Of a DNA stretch of 64,000 nt, positions 11,258-22,666 are shown one piece after another (the first letter of the stretch is position 1; each line of letters opens with the position of its first letter). Where the stretch lies: positions 1 through 64,000 of the forward strand of contig JAYMSP010000117.1 in the NCBI GenBank assembly GCA_036897095.1. Direction: 5' to 3'. Source of the stretch: Plantago elongata (lineage: Eukaryota; Streptophyta; Magnoliopsida; Lamiales; Plantaginaceae). The notes below the pieces were generated by a model. The model searched no databases. It saw only the letters and a program-made list of their open reading frames with translations, and was not told the origin of the DNA. The position numbers and the translations under genes are program-made.

Positions 11258-11391
11258 GACTAATTTAACCGAACATTGTCAGGCTCTTTTTGAGGGGCGG
11301 CTCTCCCAACGATGTCTTTTACATCCACAAGGCTTGAACTCGAAACCTTGTTTAAATGAATTTAAGTCACTTACCACTTGAGCCAACAATT
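11258..11391 (-). mobile_element. tRNA-derived SINE (Au-like), 5' part
   Basis: Read on the minus strand the segment begins TGGCTCAAGTGGTAAG (11385-11370), a pol III box A. About 25 bases on comes GGTTTCGAGTTCAAG (11347-11333), a box B. It then runs into a CATCGTTGGGAGAGCCGCCC body and a GGTTAAATTAG-like tail. That arrangement fits plant tRNA-derived SINEs such as Au. The tail is short and I see no clear target duplication, so it is an old copy. Confidence 0.6.
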
Positions 11392-11509
11392 GTTTGTTAT
11401 GCAAATGTAATGTCAAAGTTTTGGGAAAGGTAAGATTTTCTTAAAATATAAAAAAGTCATGATTTTTTAACTTTTTCCGGTATTTTGAATTTTAGCGGTC
11501 TGACCGGCT

Positions 11510-12620
11510 GAGTCTTTAAAAAAAAAAACGGTGAGATAAACAATTTTATGTTATGATTTTAAATTAGCATTGAAAGTTGTAATTATAGCTTTAACATGTT
11601 TTGTTAATATTTTACAAGATGGTGTTATGGTTTCAATGCAACGGTATTTATTGTATGTTGCAATTACACTTTTTTAACCTCTTTTGTAATTTTTTTAAAG
11701 GCTGATATGATAGTTTTAAGGACCTATATGATATTTTAAAGATGACTTGCTATAATTTAAAGTGACACAATAATATCAATAAATCACTATTTAACAAGTT
11801 TAAAAGTTTCACGTATGCCATTAAAACATTAATAAACAAGTTTAAAATCATCTACTTATAACAATCAGTTAATTATTGCACTACTGAAACATTTTGTCAT
11901 CCAAAAGTTTAAATTAAAACTTCTATTCCCATAAGAAAGATATTACAATAAATGTTGATTCTGTGTTATTTTTATGCAAATACAAATTGAATTGGTGATC
12001 TTCAACTTCTTGTTTTTTGTTGCTCACTTCAATACTGCAGTTGCACATTTGAGAGACCTATAAGCAAATTCAATTTCATCATCACCACCTGCTTAAAACA
12101 TTTACTAACTGGATTAAAACAATAACTTTTACTATTAAAACAATCACCTTCGTGCTTAAAATTTGATGTTTAAAACAATAACGTTGTTTTTTAACATATA
12201 ACAATACTTCTTAAAACAATAACAAAATAGAAAAATGCAACACAATTTAAAATCAGTAAGTAAACCAGAAAAACACCACACAAGATAAGACAATAACATT
12301 GATATCTAAAGCAATAACAATACTTGTTAGGACTATATTAGTGTATCTTTAATCATAACATGATAAAAACATTCAACAGAAGTTAAAACAATAACATTGA
12401 TTCTTAAAATATAACAGTATCTCTTAAAACTACAACAATACATTTTAGAACTCTAATAAGCATAACATGGAACACAAGCTAAACACAATAATATTTATGT
12501 TTAAAACTATAACATTGACTGGTACAAATATAACAACACATTTAAAACTATAACAAAGCGGAAAAATGCAATACAAGATAAAATCATAACAATGTTTGTT
12601 AACATACTTATTTTTTATGC
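11510..12620. repeat. Degenerate TAAAACAATAACA-type repeat tract
   Basis: From about 12100 to 12600 variants of TTAAAACAATAACA and TAAAACTATAACA recur every 20-50 bases. From 11530 to 11700 the opposite sense appears (GTTATGATTTTAAA, GTTATGGTTT). It looks like the two diverged arms of an old repeat-rich element, but I could not fix its ends. Confidence 0.45.
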
Positions 12621-13850
12621 ATATCTTATATATTTTTCAGATCTCAACATATTTTAGGGAATAATTTCTAGATCTGACGAGCTAGCTACTTCATCATTAT
12701 GAATTTTGGATTTGAACGCTATAACAACTGGATCTGAATGTTTTAAACATGAAATCATGAAAACTGAATAAAAAATCATGACATACACACACGAGCTAAA
12801 ACCAATAATAAATTTATAAAGATTGTAATGAGGAGGTGCGTACCTAAAAATTTAAGTGCATTTTTAAATTAATGTGTTTGGAAAACATGTTTATATTATT
12901 ATTCTTATGTATGATGTTGATGGGAAATATATATGATATGAAGAAAATAACGTTAATGGATTATTTATGTAGATTTAAAGTAGATTAACTTTTTTGAAAG
13001 CAAGTATAAAGAGAAGAAATATATTGATTGTAAATCGCATTATCGGAACTGAGTGCTCACTTCTAATGTAATATTTGGAGTCATTGTTTCCATTAAAAAT
13101 GGGACCGTGAAGTAATAACACCAAGTGTTAACGAATTAAATGATAATTTTAAAGTTTGTATACGAAGAGAACATAAATATATTTAGTTTGAAGCTCAACT
13201 CCAATTTCACGTTTTACTAATTTTCAAGGTTTTACGAATTGGTCCAGAGACATGTTTCCATTACGAATTACTATGTTTTAATAGTATATGAATTGACAAA
13301 AACACCGTACCTATCAACTAAATGTGATCAGAGTACCTTATGTATTATTACATACTTACGGTTTATCAATTGAGTATCCTTTTATATGATAATAGGTGGA
13401 CATCTTCTTGATAGAGTTAAATAGGTGGCCTAAATGTAATGCCATGCACACTGGTAGTGTTTTTTGAAACGGTAAAGAATGATTCGAAATTCTCGATTTA
13501 TTGATCGGAGTTGAAGTGTATTACTAACTGATTTACACTTCGTTGTCATGCACATTAATAATGTAATCTTATGGGGTCTCATTCTAATGAGTTTATGACC
13601 ATCCAAATTCCAAACATTGCACCGAAGTGAACAAAAGATCAGATTTCATATCTAACCGTGAGAGAGTACACAGAATACATTATCTAGTTGACAACAATTA
13701 TTATGGAGGTTGAGGCTTTAGGCAAGCTTGATAACTCCTGTGCAGGTTCATCTTTCCCCATTCTGCAGTGCCCTTCAATCCGTGAGACAGTAGGCTTCTT
13801 CAAATTTGCACTGGTTGCCAGTAAAAACATAGTAGGGAGAATGACATTTT
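12621..13850. other. A/T-rich spacer, nothing recognised
   Basis: No gene-like frame, membrane of repeats or transposon ends. A short open frame on each strand at 13684-13930 is shared with the flank of the MITE and has no family resemblance. Confidence 0.4.
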
Positions 13851-14088
13851 TGGTCCAATTCTTTTGGGTCATTGTGATATTTAGTCCACAAATTATACGA
13901 ATTGATGAGTTGGAAGTTAAATTTAGTTGATTAAGTGTGTTATGGTGTCCAAATCAGCAATCAAAGCTCAGTTCGCCTGTAGTAATGCGACGAAACTAAA
14001 TTTTCCAATTCGTATAAGTTGTGGACTAAATATCACACCACGTGCAAAGTGGTTAATGCGCGTCACAATGACCCAAAGAAGTGGACCA
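13851..14088. mobile_element. MITE with ~55 bp terminal inverted repeats
   Basis: The left arm starts at 13851 with TGGTCCAATTCTTTTGGGTC and runs through ATATTTAGTCCACAA to TATACGAATTG. The right arm, read backwards from 14088, starts TGGTCCACTTCTTTGGGTCA and contains the same TATTTAGTCCACAA and TATACGAATTG. The right arm has about 30 extra bases lying between two copies of TGTGA. It carries no gene. The element lies just downstream of the broken F-box gene, whose last exon is not found. Confidence 0.75.
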
Positions 14089-14130
14089 CAGCCCGACAGT
14101 CATAAAATAAACACTCCATATGAGAGATAA

Positions 14131-15105
14131 CTACAAATATGACAGAAGAGAAAAAGAGTCTAAACTAACCATAACCACATAGGTCTGTAGTTTTAATTCT
14201 TGGAGATTCGAAAATCCATTCAATATCCTTCGAATTTTCAATCCTTCCTCTGCAAATGCATCCACCTCATCTGGCTCTGAGAAAGTGAAACCTACATTGT
14301 TAAGTACTGCACAGACAACCGTTGACCCAACCAAAATGAAGTTTTCAAGTTTCCAACCTAAACTTCTAAACTCCGCAAGCCTATCTCTCCAAGAATCATG
14401 ATAGTGCATTGACCACTTTCATAAAATTCATGGGTCCCCAATTCAAAGGAATACAGTGCAGGAGCACAAAATTCCACAAATTTCATGTTCAAACATTCAC
14501 AATTTGTAAGTACAAGTGTCTCCAGTACGGGGAAATCAAATTTGAGAGTATCGATATTAGGATTATCATTGAGTATCTGAACATCCTTAAGATTCAACCT
14601 GTGGAGGTTCAGGAAACAAGTCTTGACTGAGACTTTCAACGTGCAGCACACATGCATTTTCAAGATTCTCAAAAGTGCAGTGTAGAAGACTGCGAGGTAG
14701 GATGACTCTACCTGGAGCATATCTCTTTCGAGAAACTATTGCAGCATCCTCAACATTGCGTCTGAATATTGTTGATACCCATGTATTTATGTGGCTTGAA
14801 TCACATATTTCGGAAAAGCGCAGGTTAAAGCTCCGGATATCTTGTACATGGAGAAGTATCCTATCCATAAATTTAGGTAGATTCCGGCCACCATCAACAC
14901 GGATATTGTAAATGGAGTTCCAGTTGTACTCCCATGACTTGGACAAAACGCATGCTCGCACTGCATCCCTTGCAGGAAGACACGAGAGAATGTGACTAAT
15001 AATACAATCTGATAAATCACTGATGAGATCCCTGTTTCTGTTACCACCATCCTTTTGAACCTTGTAACCTCCACATCGATCAAAGTGCCTACTAATTCTA
15101 CCCAT
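14131..15105 (-). pseudogene. F-box/LRR (FBD-type) gene, broken
   Basis: The minus strand from ATG 15105 encodes an F-box: DLISDLSDCIISHILSCLP, then RDAVRACVLSKSWEYNWNSI. The spacer typical of plant F-box/LRR proteins follows (FNLRFSEICDSSHINTWVS). Leucine-rich repeat coding then switches frame near 14635 (LHRLNLKDVQILNDN, FPVLETLVLTNCECL) and again near 14405 (FRSLGWKLENFILV, then ILNGFSNLQELKLQTYVV). An AG acceptor two bases before the ATG suggests a 5' intron. F-box proteins bring substrates to SCF ubiquitin ligases, with the LRRs choosing the substrate. Two net frame changes and no recognisable C-terminal exon point to a recent pseudogene, common in this fast-evolving family. Errors in the read are the alternative. 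Confidence 0.75.
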
Positions 15106-15144
15106 ATCTGAAAATGATATGAACTGCAACAATATAATCCTCAA

Positions 15145-15973
15145 TTCACTTACGTCAACTAGTAATGATGGAAAAATGATAAAGTGAAAAACTAAAGTAT
15201 ATTATATTGTCCATCAGAATATCATACCACTAACAAATTAAATCAATTTAATTAGGTATTATTTAACAAAATTAGCTGAAAAGTTAGTTGGTAGCTGAAT
15301 AATTGAGCTGGTAGCTGATTAATTAGCTTTTTATTTCAACGAACTAAGCTTCTTAAGCTTGTTTGAAATTAGGCTCACCCATTAAAAAAAAGTATGCTCG
15401 ACTAGGTATTAGTTAGCAGGGATATTGGTGCAAATAAAAAAGAAAGTAATTGCCCTATCAGATTGAAAATGGGTAAATGCTAACTAAAAACCCGTTAAAT
15501 ATTAAAAAGAAAGAGACCAAATTGTAACTTAACAGTTCTGTAAGCAGGATGTATTTGTCATAAAATTTGGAAGATATAGTACCCAAATTAATCTAGCAGA
15601 GTGCTACTAATATAGTTAACTTGGAAACAGAGTTTAATTTAATTGCGTAATGGACGATCACAGAACCACCGCATAGACAGTAATAAGAATTGAAAAGGGT
15701 AAAACGAAAGATCGAAAAAGGCAATGGAGAAAAGAGCTCGCGAACCTTTGTTTCCCTTATATGACTCCTGACTGTGCAGCTACAATGCTCAGTGACCCAG
15801 GAATTCGTAGGAAGAGATTTATTGGCGTGGTGGTAGTGCTAGGTAATTTAGTTGGGTACATGGTCTTTCTCTAGATCTTTAAGATGATTAATTAGTCTGG
15901 CTCGGACTCGATTATATTCAGTAATTTTTTGAATTAAAATTAAACTGAACTTGACTGAATTGAATTGAAGTAT
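15145..15973. other. Spacer upstream of the F-box relic
   Basis: Contains a segment at 15255-15365 rich in the words AGCTGAAAAG, AGTTAG and TAGCTGA, which resemble a MITE family also seen near 38390-38500, 44050-44160 and 55690-55830. A 5' exon of the F-box gene could lie around 15700-15770 but is not provable. Confidence 0.35.
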
Positions 15974-15974
15974 A

Positions 15975-16322
15975 AGGTTGTGTTCTCTTCAACTGAAATT
16001 CAGTTCAATTCAGTCCAAGTCCAGTTCAGTTCAGTTGACTTAGTTATAATTTATACCTTACTTTAATTTAGTTCAGTCCAGTTCAATCTAGTTCAGTTTA
16101 GTTACGTGAATATCAGTTGATGATAAAACAACCTAAGTTGATGTTCTCTTCAACTTAAAAATCACTTTAATTCAGTTAAATTCAGTTCAGTTTAGCTCGA
16201 CGTAGTTATAATTTATATCGTACTTCAGTTCAATTTAGCATAGTAAAGTTCAGTTGAAGAGAACATAATCTAACTAAGCAAAAGTGAATTGAACTCAACG
16301 AATATTCAGTTAAAGAGAACCA
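15975..16322. mobile_element. CAGTT-rich inverted-repeat MITE with a second copy nested inside
   Basis: Two left ends carrying TGTTCTCTTCAACT lie at 15981 and 16142. Two right ends, seen as its reverse complement, lie at about 16251-16265 (CAGTTGAAGAGAACA) and 16307-16320 (CAGTTAAAGAGAAC). This order, left-left-right-right, fits one copy inserted in another. The interior is full of TTCAGTTCAGTTCAATTCAGT-like runs, and each copy has the core TAGTTATAATTTATA. Related decayed copies lie at 38665-38770 and 48580-48705. Confidence 0.65.
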
Positions 16323-16479
16323 AGACTTATTGTCCCACTCACTTTTGTATGTTTATCATTTTTAATATCCATTTAATTATCCGATCAAGGTAAACTTGGG
16401 TGATAAACTTTATACATTAACGTTCACGTATAATAATAAATTGAATTATTTATTAAAAAATAGAGAAAATTTTATTTCT

Positions 16480-17303
16480 CACTAAAACCTTTGGCTCACT
16501 TTGATTTTACATCGGGATCTTTTTTTTTTTAAAGTCTGCACTAGAACGTTAGTCAACATATCAAGTCAACACAAGAGTTAGACGGTGTTAACTTGGTCGT
16601 TAGTGGAAAATGGTATCTTAGTAAAAGGTTTAAGTAGCGAGCTCTTCATTTTGAATAGTTTCTGGTGTATGTTGAAATGTTTTCAATTGGTGTGTCTAAT
16701 GACACTTTGTGTACAAGTTTGAAGCTTTAAGTACCAATAATCAAATTCTTCTTTCAATCACAACAACATGAATTTGATATTGTAATAATCATATGAGAAT
16801 GCACATTTCATAAAAAAATCAACAAATTACATTACGAAAACAACCCACCAAAATAAAAGCTACACAAATGATTAACACATATACACCAAAGAAACAACAT
16901 CTCTCGAAACTCTGACCGAGATGCCTGTCTGTTCAAGATGTGATTCGAGCACTTGGAACCTTACATTGACAAATTGTAGGAATTGGATTTCCGTCATGTT
17001 TGAATTACTAGGAATTTCAGCCAAATTGTTGGAATTGGAGATTAAATGAGGAAATTGGTAACTGGGAGATTTTATTAGGGTTTATGTGTACAATAAATGG
17101 AGGGAAATCAAGTGAATAGAAGGGAAAATCATATAAGGCTGGAGGAAAAACGTGTGGAAAATGACTTTTTTACCCTCACTAATGAAAGTTTTGGACGTCA
17201 TCCAACCTTTGTGTTAGTGAATATTTTTTTCTAACGTTCTAGTGCAGATTCTAAAAGAAAAAAGTTCTGGTGTAAAATTAAAGTGAGGTAAAAGATTGTA
17301 GTG
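16480..17303. mobile_element. 824 bp non-autonomous DNA element with ~73 bp inverted ends
   Basis: The left end at 16480 begins CACTAAAACCTTTGGCTCAC and runs through TTTTACATCGGGATC to CTGCACTAGAACGTTAG. The right end, read backwards from 17303, begins CACTACAATCTTTTACCTCA and ends in the same CTGCACTAGAACGTTAG. The TIR length suits a MULE, while the CACTA start suits the CACTA superfamily. No matching 3 or 9 bp target duplication is plain. The inner part has no transposase. On the minus strand an AAACCCTAA leader-like stretch near 17085 is followed by a short frame starting ATGACGGAAATCC near 16995, possibly a captured gene piece. Confidence 0.7.
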
Positions 17304-18313
17304 TATTATAAATGTTTCTAAAAAAAATAAGAAGGGTGCAAAACATATGTACTTTTAGTGTCAATTATATGACTTGTTTGCAAAATTGAATGGTTTATTA
17401 TTTGTTAAATATTTTTTCTTTAGAGTAAACTAATCGTACTATTCCATCGCACTACATCAACATTTACACATAATTTAAAATTAGACAAGTGAATGATCTA
17501 ATCATATAAAAATAATTATTTTTAAGTCAAAATTAATTCATGAATTATGCACAATTAATAAAAAATATTAATATTAATAAAATTTTAATAAATTAAAAAA
17601 CCCTGATTAATAAAAAATTGAATGATATAAAAATAAAATTAATTTATGACAATGAAAAATCGACTTATATAATTAAAAATATTAATATTGATAAATTATT
17701 ATTAAAAATAAATCATAAATCAATGGAAAATGGACTAATATTGATAAAAAATAATACCATTTATAAAAAATTTAATTCATCAACAATGAAAATCGAATAA
17801 TACTAAAAAAATATTAATAATTGTGAATTTTTAATTTATAAAATCTAATTTATGTTCGATGAAAAATCAACTAATATTAATAAAAAAATTATGATCAATA
17901 AAAAGTTGAATTATATTAATAAAAATGTTACTATAATAATATATGAATATTTTTTATTTAAAATTTATTAATATTTTATCAGGGCGAGTATAGTTCTCGT
18001 GTCCACTTAATGAAAAATTAACTAATTCAAGTTATTCAAACTAATTTGATAAAAATTAATTGTTACGTTAAATTTGACTAATAAAGTACTAAAACTGGAC
18101 GAACACATCAAAATCAGATGGTCATAGACGCACGACTTAAGATATCAATACGATAATTGTCGCAACTTAAAGTAAAAAATAATTTTTTCTTCTCAAAATT
18201 AAAATGTGAAAGAGTAATTACGAGATTTTGCCAAATAATAAAAGTGAAGGGTCGCTTTGGCAATTAAGCCAACTGTTAACAGTAGCAAATAGTAGTCATA
18301 AATTTTAGTAAAA
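17304..18313. other. Very A/T-rich low-complexity spacer
   Basis: Runs of AATAATTAATAAAAATATTAAT-type sequence between 17400 and 17960. The single open frame at 17618-17800 is made of I, K and N and is an artefact of composition. The last 300 bases are the probable promoter of the methyltransferase. Confidence 0.5.
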
Positions 18314-21106
18314 ATGGATGATTTGATCGATCAGTCGGAAATGACGGGAAGCAATTCTCCGGCGAGCGGTGGCGGAACCACTCATGCCTACGGCGAAGCA
18401 TGGTACTGGGACAACCGTTACTCTGTGGATCCTTCAACATTTGACTGGTACCAAAAATACCCCTCGCTTGCCCCTCTTCTCCGTATGTACATTCCTCATC
18501 CTCACCATCCGGTCCTCGTCGTCGGTTGTGGCAATTCCGGTATTTCACTTCAATTCCGTTCCTCCATTACTAGATCTTCTTCTTCGTTTAAGTATGTGAA
18601 CAAATTGAATCGGTGATCACTGAGTATTACTACTTGGTTATTGTGAACCGTGTAGCATTTTGCCTTATTAATTGTGGCTATGATTATTGGATCTCCTATT
18701 TCTGTTCTGGATATTGTTGTTATTTGTGGATTCCATTGTTGGCTCTGTTACTGTATATCAAAGCTATTATAGTGGCTCAATGTTTAGGTGATTAGTTAAC
18801 TAATTTTTAGCTCATCAGGTAGTTTCTATATTTCCTTACTGTTACGTGCAGCAAACAAACCAGCTAGCTCATAAGCTACTACTAGCTAGGCATTCAGGTA
18901 AAAAACATATTTCGAAGATAAGGTAAAAACTTATTTCGAAGATATGCTTGAGCTTATAATCTAGTAATAAACACAAAACTTATTTCAAAGATAAATCGAG
19001 CTTATAAGTAGAACTAATAAACGAAGCCGTTATGTTTACAATAGTAGGACTTACTATGCTCAAACTCATATGAGCTCACGTAGAGTCGCTTAAACATTTT
19101 TGTTGCATTTATCAGTATGTAATTTACTCCCTCTGAGCTATTTCGGCACAAGAATGGTTAGATATTTGAAGGGCTTCAATGGACTCTGGCTAGAATTTAT
19201 AAGAAGTGCTGAGAATGAGATACTCTGATGTTGATATAACTTATAATTGTCTTCTCTTTCTTTATTTTCCTTTGTTCCTATATCTGAGCATATGTTTCCT
19301 TTTCTGCAGCCTTCAGTGAAGGCATGGCTAGTGATGGATATGATGAAGTTATCAATATAGATATCTCCTCCATTGTTATCGAAGCGATGCAGAAGAAGTA
19401 CTCCAATTATCCGCAGCTGAAATGTATCTTTCAGATTATACTCAGAGGCTCCTGCATTTAATGTCTTTTAAATAAAGTAAATTTGAGAATCCATGAGTTG
19501 ATGAGGAAAATCGTTGTTTCTTTCTTTCTGTGGTGCTGTGATTGATAGTTCAAATTAAGATAAACTATGTGGTCTAGTCAATAGTTCACTACCCTTATGC
19601 TGTTAAAACTTTCCTCATCAGTTATACATGAATAATAAAGTCCTTAATATTTTTACAGATAGGACAATGGATGTTAGGGATATGAGTGCTTTGGGTGCAA
19701 GTACCTTTGATGCTGTTATTGACAAAGGTACTCTTCCTTGATCCTTTGTTCTACCCCTCTACTATTTGAGCATTTACGATAATTGCTGATGGTTGCTAAT
19801 ATTCATCTAGGGACACTGGACTCTCTTTTGGTGAGCAGCACTCTTTGTTTCTAGATACTTAAATAGCATTGATTGTTAGCATTAAGTTGATTTCCATACT
19901 CCCTCCCACTCTCTGCAGTGTGGACATGATGCACGGGAAAATGCTACTAAGATGCTGGGGGAAGTCTCAAGGTACTTTGAAGCAACTTTGATATTTTGCA
20001 ATTTCAAATACTCTTGCAATCTTTTATTTTATCCTTTACAATATCCATTAATTGAAGCAGTTGATGACAAACTATAGGGTCCTTAAGGATAAAGGAGTAT
20101 ACATTCTGGTATGTTTCTCATTCATCCTCAGGGGGCAATTTCCCTTGACTTGTTTATTATTGCCTTATTGGTCATTTGCTTCTAGATATCATTCGCTTGA
20201 ACTTGGGTTTATCTATGTATCACAGATTACATATGGATCTCCAATTTATCGCCTACCCTTACTGAAATGTTTACGCTCATGGACAATTAAGCTTCATGTG
20301 ATGAGTATGTTAAACTTTATTTTATTATGTACTGTTTGTTGTGGTTGAAGTGGTACCTTCGCTCTCTGGTTCTTGCTATTGCTTTAAAATAAACTGCATA
20401 GTCTGTCATCGAGGCACCTTTCATTGTTCAAAAAAAAATCTGTTCAAATATGGATTCTTATTGCGCAAGGATGTTTAATGCCAGAGAATTACTTACTCCA
20501 CAGTGAAGATTGAGGTTTCTCACACAGGTTTTCAACAAACATTAATTGTCTTACCGTAAATGTGCTAGGAAGGTCGTAAATTGAATAAAAGTTCAGCTAT
20601 GAATTTGTTCTGTGCTTCACATGACAGGACCTGAATAACCGGGAATGAGAAAAACAAGTGGAACATGTATTCCAGCTGTTTTATTTTGTTTTGTTAATCA
20701 GATTTGTCTTTGCATTCACTCTTTTTCCAGCCTAGAAGATATATGATTTCTGACAAATTGAAATTGCATGATCTCTAATGACACTTGTTCTAATTGGGTA
20801 TGCAGGCAAACATCAGCCTGGAAATAGTTCAGATAATCTGACCACAGATCTGACATCCTCAGTTCCATTAGATGTGAATGGAGACTCGACATCTGATACA
20901 GGGCAGGATACGACTGATATGCATTATATTTACGTATGCCAAAAGGTCTGTACGCATATATTTCTTTTTGCCCATTATTGATTTGTCCGCTTGTACCTAG
21001 ACATTTGGAAGATAATGTTTCAAGCTTTCTATGCATTCCTGTTGTTTGGTTGATGATGGTTTATTTGCAGGATACGTCTGCAAATAGTCATGAGAAAGGA
21101 AGCTAG
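18314..21106 (+). CDS. Class I SAM-dependent methyltransferase, EEF1AKMT4/METTL13-like
   Basis: Nine exons: 18314-18539, 19310-19423, 19659-19727, 19811-19830, 19919-19971, 20078-20108, 20226-20304, 20806-20945 and 21071-21106. All junctions have GT/AG ends and matching phases and give 255 residues. The SAM-binding glycine motif VLVVGCGNS is at 67-75, the acidic INIDIS after strand 2 near 90-95, then MDVRDMS, FDAVIDKGTLDSL and a VYILITYG strand. The N-terminal YWDNRY...FDWYQKYPSLAP block is the hallmark of the group whose animal members methylate lysines of translation factor eEF1A. Substrate in plants is not shown by the sequence. Exon 6 must use the AG at 20076-20077: an earlier AG 18 bases upstream would give an immediate stop. 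The tail after residue ~196 is Ser/Thr/Asp-rich and poorly conserved. Confidence 0.85.
18840..19060. repeat. Short imperfect repeats in methyltransferase intron 1
   Basis: The words TTATTTCGAAGATA and GAGCTTATAA recur three times each within ~200 bases. A CTCCCTCTGAGC end at 19126 resembles a Stowaway terminus. Low confidence as a defined element. Confidence 0.35.
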
Positions 21107-22666
21107 GGATCACGGGATTGCAACATCTGTACAAGAAAATGTGTTTGAACTTGTGCCCATAGTGATCAGCATTTTGTAGGTCATGGATTATTGCTTCTCT
21201 ATGCTCTGATATCATCTGATAAATTCGTGAAGATTGTGGAAGTTGCAGAACTGCATAGATAACCGAGCTGTGGTTATTCTTTCGTGTGTCAATCCGAACC
21301 TTACGGAAGATTTCTTAGCTACTTATCTGTGCTTTCTGATGCACGACAGTGCTGACTGTTGCGTTATTATCCGGTGTTGTAGACGTTTGTTGAAATAGTA
21401 GGTGATGGTACATTTTCATTTGTATAGACCTTGCATTTTACAAGCGTACTATTTGCATCCCGTAGCTACTATCAGAATTTGCGCATGAGAGAACGCATTG
21501 AAAATTTGAATCAGAATTAATTTCTTGAATAAATGATCAAGTTGCACTCTTTCGTTAGAGATGAAGGAACTTCATAAAAGAAAATACTAGGGGTAGAGTG
21601 CGACTAGAAATCCTCCCCACATGAATTCACGCACTTCATAAATGACCAATTTGCTCCATTTAATTTGCGACTAGGCCGCCACCTCCACCGCCACCATACG
21701 GTCATGGCACCACCAGACAACCACCCCAAACTAGTAAGACTAGAGTAATGTACATGGTCTCTACACGAATATAGTTTGGTGAAGGTTTTTTTTTTCCTTT
21801 TCTTTTCATGGTGACCACCCAAAAGTTTTGGGTAGAAAATATCGAATAACTAGCCTATACCACTTCGTTAAATGGATAAAGGAAGGGGTGATTCCTTAAG
21901 TGCTCCCGTAATTTAGGGTACCGTTTGATTAAATTTATTGCCTACATATTCAGTTAGACGACACTTTATCGGGCCTTTTAATTTTGCACAATATTAATTA
22001 TGTCTTGAATTTAAACGAAGATACATCCTGGTTAAAGCACGTGTATATCTTAAATCATATTCTTGTACTGATACTTTATGGTTTGAAGAAATTGAATATC
22101 TATAATATTTTAGATTATAATTTTAATATTACTTAGAGATTGCATGGCATCGATATTGTAAGTATGTAACTTACATCTTGATTTCAAGGAGAAGTAGAAT
22201 CTTGAGTGTTCATCGTAGATTATTAGCTAACGAATTATCTTAAATTGATAAGTTGAAATTGTTATGTAAATCTTTAAATAAATTATGAGGTAGTAAATAT
22301 TTTATAAAAAATCTGAGTTCCCGAACAATTTTTACAGAAATCTTGAATGTCTAAAAAATACATAACAAGATCGACTTATCCGGAAAATTAATTGAACAAT
22401 TGCAAATTTACATATTACAATAATAAAAAATTAAAAGAAACATACGAAAAATTAAAATGTACGAAATTCTACGTGTGAAGTTGTGAACAGCTAGTAGCAT
22501 GGAATTGAATTTTGAAAGGATAGAAGTTGCAATTTCCCCTTCATGTTCTTCAAACTAAAAGACCTCTCTCAAACCCCAAACCTTTCTCTTCCTTCCTTCT
22601 TCCCCATGATGGTGATTCACAATTAGTACGCTAAACTGAACTAAATTAAGTCACAGTAGTAAAGTA
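21107..22666. other. Spacer between methyltransferase and U-box gene
   Basis: The first ~350 bases are probably methyltransferase 3' UTR. 21900-22450 is A/T-rich with no gene. The last 100 bases are CT-rich (CCTTTCTCTTCCTTCCTTC), a plausible U-box 5' leader. Confidence 0.4.

Noticed and set aside
14787-15083. Long frame on the minus strand overlapping the F-box coding
   Set aside because: It is the +1 shadow of the F-box frame; its residues show no family pattern, whereas the other frame gives a clear F-box.
15700-15770. Possible 5' exon of the F-box gene
   Set aside because: CT-rich on the minus strand and near a plausible donor, but no decisive splice partner or coding sense.
17618-17800. 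Open frame of 60 codons in an A/T desert
   Set aside because: Composition is almost only I, K and N. Such frames are expected by chance in sequence this rich in A and T.
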